A stretch of DNA of 64,000 nt from Aphrophora alni (lineage: Eukaryota; Arthropoda; Insecta; Hemiptera; Aphrophoridae), in contig OY740773.1 of NCBI GenBank assembly GCA_963513935.1, positions 96,953,291-97,017,290 of the forward strand, in the 5' to 3' direction. The position numbers and the translations under genes are program-made. Numbering within the stretch: position 1 is the first letter of the stretch; the number at the start of each line of letters is the position of its first letter. Shown piece by piece: positions 41,601-50,600 of the stretch. The notes below the pieces were generated by a model. The model saw only the letters and a program-made list of their open reading frames with translations, was not told the origin of the DNA and searched no databases.

Positions 41601-44600
41601 CCGCTATCTTTTTTCTAACTAAATTTAAGTTTTGAAGCATGTTGTCGTAGCACTTTGAATGTAGTATTGTTTTGCTGAAAAGGCGTGGAAACAAAAACCC
41701 AGAAAGCCGTGGAGTATGTTGCTGGTCTTCATGTACTGGACAACTTCAAGTTTCAAAACCACCATCACCATCGTAAGTTACGGCAATCATATCTGTCTGC
41801 ATTAATTGTTGTTGTAATGGTTACAAGATTTTGAAATCTTTTGGTTTTGTTGTTGTCATTTATCATATTTATGTGGCTTCTGAATATTAATATTTGTAAT
41901 TTTTGTGGTAATCTGTGTGTAGTTTTTTGTTTGTTTTTTAAACCTGTACACTTTTTTAAAACATATTTTAAATAAAATATAAATAAAACAATATTTTAAA
42001 TTATACTTGTTATAAACAACAAATGTGGATTTCATTCAGGCAACGTAATAAGCTTTTTTTAGATCTCAGCTAGAACATAATTGTCTTTAAATACATTTCC
42101 CTTTAGTTCTAACTACAATGTTAAAACACTTGTGTGAATGTATTTATGACCAAGAATACAGTTTTACACGTCATTTTCTTATAGTCTATGTATGCAGCAT
42201 GTTTTGAATGTGTAAATGGTATATCTTGGAGTATTTATTAAGCATAATGTATCGATAGCATAGCCATTAATTTGTATAATTTCGTAAAAATTAATAACAT
42301 ACCGTAACAGAAATAATGTAAAAATTTGCAATTAAAATCAAATTTGTTATCATAAGATATTATATTTACTGGTCACAATATAATAAATTAAATACATTTA
42401 TTTTTAATTTTATTGATGATATATCTTCTTTATATTTCTCTTTCTTAGTGTTTTTTTTTTTTTTTTTTTAATTATGAATTCTCTTCTCATTTTAATCTCT
42501 CTCTATCTCTTTCTCTCTTCCTCAGTTACTATTAGCACCTTTCTTATTTGTATTTAAATCTTTGTTTCCTATATAAAACCTATTTACAATATTTTCCTCT
42601 TTATCACACTGGAACGGTTTAATAACTTGTGAATGAGTAACAACAGTAAACAAGAATTGGCTACACCTATTGGTTTTTATGTTAAAGGCAAAACTATCAC
42701 TGTCATCATCGCCTTAACAAAACTGACTTCAAAACAGAAATACCTACACTAAAACTAGTTAACAATTATAAACTTTGGTCAAAATCAATAAACAACAAAA
42801 TTATAATTCAAATTTTATCAAAAAAAGTTCAGGTAACACAGAAACTACATCAACCCCCTACATCAACTCCCAACATCGCCTGAATCGATTTATATCTAAC
42901 AGACATTTCACACATTTCACAACAACACAATCAACCAAAATGTATTTGACTAATTAGAATATGTTGACAGTATCAGTATTGAAGCCCGAGTTCCATCAAA
43001 AAACACATGAAAATATGGGTAATCACCAATTTTCTTTTATTGATCTCCAAGGACAGACAGTATTTTTTTACTTTCCTCAAGGTTACTTCAGTTGACACTT
43101 CTTCCTCCCACTAGCAATTAAGTACTTATTTTATTACATTACAGAGTTAGATACCTTAACATGCTATGTGACTGACAACTGACTTGTAGCTTCCTTTGTA
43201 GCTACGTAATCGGCTTTTGCGTTTTTTATATTTCTTTTTTATATGTAGCTTGACTTTGCAATCACAAAAGGCCCCAGCAGATGTAAATAAAAAAATCATG
43301 ATTTTACTAAATTTGGATAAAAATAACTGGCCAGTAATTGGACAGTTAGACCATATCACATTGCTGTAGCATCACATTGCTATAATATGCTCACTACAAA
43401 TTAATTTAATTAGGTGCTCTTTATGTCATACCCATTTCTGTCTAAATATCCAACCAATTTTTCAAATCATATTTTTCAACAAAACTTTTGAATGAGTATC
43501 TATACAAATCAAACTAATGGAAGTTGAAGATTAAGCGTGTATATATAGATAAATTATTTAATAAGCTGCATAAAAACCTATATCTTAAAAAATTTGTAAT
43601 TAACATCTTCAACAGTATAAACCTATAATAATTGTAATTTATTATAGAACATTTAACAAATTTAATTAATTACAATGATTTTTTAAACATGCAACTAATA
43701 TTAAATTTATTAGGGATTAAACAAATCTATAGAATAAAAATTATGTTTAATACATTTTAAATTACTCCATTAATTAATTTCAATATGCACAATATATTTA
43801 TTTTATTGATAAATGTTTAACTGCTAGACTTTTAGTTAAAAATGAAGACTATATTATCATTTTATTTAAGCACAGTATGGAATATATTTACATAGGAATA
43901 CATAATGATGTAAAATAATATATTTTATTTAAATAAATTACTTTTAAAATTTTCTCCTTATGTGTTAAGTTTTGGTCAACAAGTCTAATTTCATAGGAAC
44001 ACCTGTATGTCAACACCAATTCGACACTGTACTTTATGCTTCTGAGCAACAATGAAGTAGTAAAATATCTCAGTTCTAAATGTCTACATTATGCTGATAT
44101 CATTGAACAATCATTATAAAACTCAATATGTTTGTTCATTTAATTATATGTCTGAGGATCTAGGAAGCCACAGATTTTTCGAAATCAGAGGAATGATCAA
44201 GAAACATTTCCTACAACATATTCATAGCAGATTGGTTTTGCTATCTTGTTGAAACCAACACTCTCTTTCCTTAAAATTCAACAAACACATAAACTGATAG
44301 ATTAAATCAAGATAATCTTAGCCAGTGACAATTGTATTGAAAAATAAAAGCCCTATTACACAACTACAGGAATTACGCACCAATTTTACTCTTTGGCTAA
44401 TTACTTAACTATTCATATGAAACCCATCCTTGTCACTAAAATAATCACAATTCAATATCACAATTCTGTTAGACAGGTGTAGTAACCGATGTGGTAGGCA
44501 TAGAGCTTTAACGTTTTTGCATCCCCAAAAATTATTATACTCATTAAAACTCAACTGTGAAAATAACTTTGTCACCAATTTTTGAGTTAAACACTGAAAC

Positions 44601-47600
44601 ATATCATCGAGAATGTCAGTTGGCAACAATGATGGACGGCTTGAGATCTGAAGATTGTTTACACAACCTGTGTTATGAAATGAATTAATTAAAGAAATAT
44701 TGTTGATTTGTTAAGAATTGTACATTTAGGAAACTTCAAATGAAACTCATGACTCACATGTAAGAATATATTTAGACTGAATATAAGAGTGTGGTGTTAA
44801 ATTTAAATGATTAATATTGTTTCCAATTTTGATGAAACACAAATATTCATATATTTTGAGGTGCTTAGTCTGAACTTTATATTGGTTTGTACACAGCTGG
44901 CGTCTAAATGTTGGTTTAAAACCCAAATAAAATCAAAACTTTTTAACCAGAAAACCTCTCAAATGAATTCCAACCTATTGGGACAGATAGGCCCTTTTTT
45001 TATTTAGAGGAAAGAGGATAAAAGCTTCTTTTTTATTTATTTTTGAAGCAGAATTCAAAAATCACATTTAATCTATATAGAATAATACTTTCTTTTATTT
45101 TGTAAATTAATATAAATCACATTCCTTGAATCAAAAATTGATATTCTTAACAATTAAAGTACTGATAAATCGATACTCTAAGTTTCTATATGTTCAGTAT
45201 AATTTATATATTTATAAAAATGTTTATATTACTCTAATTTATAAGCATAAGTATGTATTTGTATGGTTATCACTTCCATATAATAAAGCAATGTTTAAAA
45301 GCTGAAGAGAAAATAAGTGAGAGTAGAGTCTGTAAATATATTTCACAATGATTCAGTAACAATTAACAGTATCATTATTGCCCTTTCCATACAGTATATG
45401 AGATGTAGCCTGAGCTTCAACCTATTATTGCACGATGTAAAGAAGTTTTTTGTGCTTTAAAGGCAAAATATCATCTCCGTCGTCATTACCAGAACACAAA
45501 CTAAACACCAAACCTAGCCCTTGGATACTGTCAAGGTTGAAATGGCACAAGCTTTGCTTAAGAGAGACTTGATAGAAAGAGGAATCTAACTCCAGATTAG
45601 ATGAAGAAATGTGTAGATCTAATTAGGATAGATCAGGGTTGTCACACTCATACTCACTATAAGCAATGACTACATAAATACTATAAGACACGACATGGCC
45701 ATGTTAAATATTCTACGCTTATTCTTGAGTTGTCCAATACCCGCTAGGTCGCTCTGCTAGAGAATCTGAAGTTGATGTGACTGGCGCTAGGTGGCTCTAC
45801 GGTCAAACAATGTTTCAGGCGGGTAAGAGAAAATGCACTGATGCCACATATGGGACCAGAGATGCGAGGGAAGGTCGAGAATCGCTTATCTCAGCGCACG
45901 AACTGACAACACTGACTATGCTGACGGAAGTAAGTGAGAAGGTTTGTGAGAGAGAGGTCAACAGTTGTACAGTCTCAACCAAGTGGGATGCGTACAGTCA
46001 AGCACCTGCTGCTAGCGCTTTCTGATAGCTGTGTGTCAAACTTGTGACGAACAGCACCCGTAAAGCGTAGACTATTTCCCTATCCTATGTCGTGTCTTAT
46101 AGTATTTATGTAGTCATTGCTATAAGTGAGGATCTGAAGGCGATGTGCAGAAGAAGAGGAATTATTGGACTGATTGGGAAAGTCATGGTTCAATTTGCTA
46201 TCTGTGCTTTGATTAAGCCTTCTGTTTTAGTGTGTAAGCCAATCTAAAATATTTGCTGCGCTTGCTTATCAATAGAAGGTAAGAATTTAAATAAGAAGGT
46301 TGTTAAAAGTAAAATTCTGCATAGCCAATCTTGAGAAATAATATTCACCATGTGTTAAAGTTTTGTAAACAAAAACATAAAATGGAGGAGATGCTAATTA
46401 AAATAAAGTGCAGGATCATATGATACTTGAATATCCATTAGTTAAATGAATCACATTTTAAAAGAAGAAATACATAAAAATAACACATTTTGAAATTAAT
46501 AATATTCCAAAGGATAAATTATTTTATTATTTAGCTACCCAAGGGCCTCAACAAGAAAAAAAAAAGTTTTAATAATCATAATTAAAATGTATATTTGTAC
46601 TTTGTTAAATGTGTTTTATTTATTAACTATATAAAACACTTTCTATGACATAACTCAATAAAAATTGTATTTCTATCTGAATAACAAAATTAGAAAAATA
46701 TAAACAAACCACTACAAAACTGATGTCTATGTTTTGGGCATTAACTTATATATAGCTCTTGATGACAAAAGGGTTTTTCCTTGTTTTTTAAGGGTAAAAT
46801 AACAAGGAACTACTTGGTCATCATCGCCTTGTTAAAAAAAGAACATAAAAGATCCCTAGCCCTCAAATACTCTAATGTCCTCAGCCATGATGGTAGAAGG
46901 ATTAATAATACACAAATATAATTTGTACAGTTTTGGTACAATTAACAATGAGAAGCAAAACACATTAATTTGTGTAATGAATATCCTTTTACAATAGTTT
47001 ATTATTGTCATTTTACTACATGTAATTAAATTTATTTGTTTAATAGACAATATTATGTTGATGTCTTTAATAGTGTTAGTACACTCCACTAGTCTCTCTA
47101 TTAATCTTACTCTCCCCTGTCAAGCAGCTCTAACTCAGGCTACACCTCACATTCTGTACTCATTTCTTTATTATTTATATTAAATTATTATAATTACTAC
47201 AAGGTTAAAAATAGAGACATAGAAAAATATTGTTTAATTAAAAATTAAGGTTTAAGAGGATGTAAATGTAAATTTGATATCTATTAAAACCGGTTAAAAC
47301 ATTAAATATGATTGTTGTATCATTTTTTAAAGCATCATGTTATGCATGTTCCTTCAAAACAAATTGTTCAAGTTTCATTCTGTGGGGATAAAACTCTTTC
47401 AATAATTTGTTTAAGTGTACTAAGAACTTATCCTGTATTCGGTGTTAGCTTGTGTATGAAGGACATTGTCTGTATGTGCGTTATGAGTAAGTTAAATAAA
47501 CTTACATACAAAATAGAAGCTTTAAAATATGAACAATTGTTGCATGACAAAATAGAACATAGCGTAGTGTAGAAACTAAGTAATTAAAATAAATCTTATA

Positions 47601-50600
47601 CAGAATTAGTACGAAACTATCTTTGCAATATTTGTAACATGTAAAACTTTATTCAAAATTTATGCAAAATCTAATTTTTCTCCTTTATTAACCTAAAATA
47701 TTTTAAGAATTAGAAGTGCACAATGTTAATTGTTTTAGCTCTAAATTTATTGTATCATTAAGTATTCAATTTTACAGTTAATTAATCATTACATTCTAGG
47801 ACATATACTTATCTCATGAAACAATAAAACTTGTTTTTAGTAACAATTCACATGTTAGTCATAGCAGTGATAGATGTACTTCCTTAAGTAACCAGCATTT
47901 TTCATATAATTGCAAACATATTTTTTAAAATCATAATATAACAAAAACGATCATAGCTATAACATATTTTATTCAGGAAATTCTAAATAAATACATTTAT
48001 ATTTTTAACAAACATTGTTCTTTGTATATTAGATTATTTTTACTTGAAGAACTTGTAAATATCGGTTTTTAAAAATCGTTTGCCAATTTTGAAAGCACAT
48101 AAATACAAAAAATTTCTAAAATATATAAAACGTTGGTACTAATGTTGTTAGTTTTATATATATATATATAACGTTATTAAAATTGAGCTAGAGTTGTTGA
48201 ATTTCAGAAGAAACATAACACAAGAGAATAATAGCATAATACCATTCACTACAACCCTTAAAACACGGTGTGATCGATAACAGTTGTTTACAAAACAATC
48301 ATTTGCACAAAATAGCCAACTTATACAAAAATTAAAATGATCAAATTGAAGCTTGAAATCTTAGCTATTAGTACCTCATTCAACTCTGATTGAACCAGTC
48401 TTTATACCTTTCTGTCACATTTTAGTATTGCTAAAATAGATGCCATTTCCTGGTCTATATTACTTAAGGAAGGTTTATTGACACAGTGTCTCATCACTTT
48501 TAGGGCTACAGGAGGTGAACTTAGTTTTGAGAATATTTTAATCCCATCACAACTTTATAGTGTCCATCACTCTTCTTGCAAATAAGTAGTCTTAAAATGT
48601 CAAAATTATTAACGTCCCAATTTAAACAATAAAAGAACAAGGAAACAACCAAATGTGAGCAAATAATTATTTTATAATTGCTATTCAATTACAAAAATGT
48701 ATACGATTCTGTTGTAGATTTATGAATACACCAGATATGTTAAGAACAAGAGATATGACTCGAAACCACATAACGTCCACAGAATTCTCCGGAAGATTTA
48801 CAGGGAACTCACAGTTGTACAGGTATTATAAAAATATTAATATTATATTTTAATTTTTAATTTAGTCATGATAGACATGTTGTACGTGTTTACACTTAAG
48901 AAAAACTAACAGTTTTATAACTATTTGAACTTTTTATTTTTCCCCTGTTGTTATTATCGTCATATAAAAAAAGGAAGAAAAGAATATTTAAAAAACATAC
49001 TTTCCTACAACTCAAGGCACCATGTTCAACCTTCGATTTTAAGAATCTCATAGTCTCTGTCTACAACTTTTAACTGTACTAAAAACAATCCTTACTTCAT
49101 ATTTTCTAATTATGGTGCTTATTATATCAGTAGAATCCTTTATCTTACTTGAAGCTGGACCTTAACTCTAGAATTACCCTTAAGTTCACTTGTCTTTCCA
49201 AACTTCTATCCACCATGAGGTTATAGCTATTCTTTTGGAGTAATTTTTTCAGCTATTTAATTTCTGAGGCAATTTTGGGGGTTCAGAAGTAGTTTTTATT
49301 ATCTGTGATGGATGGTGGTGTAAAGTATCAGTGTGTGCTGGTTACTGATGGACTGAAATAAGATTGAAACATCAGTAATTAAGGTGGGAAATATTCAAAA
49401 TTGATAACAATTGCTCTGAAAGTCTTAAAGTCTGTAACTTTATAATGAAAATGTGTAAATTCACCATAGTTTTGATATAAAAACTTCCTGGAAAAAAGTG
49501 TCTTAATATCCCCTGCTATGATTGTGGCATTTTCACGTAAATAATGTTAGTTACAGTGGTATCATCAAAAAAGAATGTACCATACATTTTGACATAAATA
49601 CTGGACAAGTGCCGGGAATATAACATCGACATGCACTAGATTTTCATAGATTTCCTCCTGACAGTATCAAAAGGAAAATGCTACACAAAATTTTGCTTGA
49701 CATTGCTGTCACCTAAAAATTAGTTAGACTTACAAAACATACCATGACCAACACAGAGTGTCAAGTAGGAATACAAAACAAGCTAGCAGATGTCTTTATA
49801 TGAAAGCAAGGAATAGTCTGGACCCCATGCTTTTTAACATCACCTCGGTCTGCCTCTTAATCTAAATGGAACACTCATTTACAAGTCCACTCGATTGATA
49901 TCCTTGCACTATCTGATTTCTTTAGGCTAAGGAGATATGTCTGACATATTTCTTTACCCAACCACTTCCTGTAAGTTACACAGCCAGTTTCAAAATTGAA
50001 AAAGCTAAACAGTTTCATAGTGACATGAATATGAAGACTGAATGTCTGTTTTCCGATGGGTGGCTACAGAAATTTAAAACTCGACATGGAATCAGGAAGC
50101 TGGATGTAGCTGGAGAGAGCAAATCAGCTGATGAAAACGCTGCTGAAGAATATAAGAACACTTTTAGTAACCTAGTTACTCGGTGGCAATTAACTCGTTG
50201 TCAGATATACAATGCCGATGAAACCGGCCTTTTATGGCGTTGTTAGCCAACGTCAACTCTGGCAGGTGGTAATGCAAAGTGGGCCAAGGGATTTAAGAAA
50301 AATAAAGAGAGACTGACTGTTTTGTTGTGTGCCAATGCATCCGGTGACCACTGGCTAACTCCTGTTGTGATTGGTAAATATAAAAAGCCTAGAGTTTTAA
50401 AGGGAGTAATAAACTTGCCTGTTCATTATGATGCTCAGAGCAATGCATGGATGACAGGTGATTTATTTTAGAACTGGTTTTTCCACCACTTTGTCCCTGA
50501 AGTGAAGGCAAATTTTAAGAAACGGGGAATGTCAGAAGATAGCAGAGCGGTTTTGTTGTTGGATAACTGTAGTGCACATCCTCCTGCTAACGACTTAATT

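Noticed and set aside
45777..46025. 82-codon open frame in the GC-richer interior of a MITE
   Set aside because: Wholly inside the 456-bp MITE and without recognisable motif.
49130..49150. CAGTAGAATCC as the 5' end of the Tigger element
   Set aside because: Matches the 3' repeat for only seven bases and lacks a TA directly outside.
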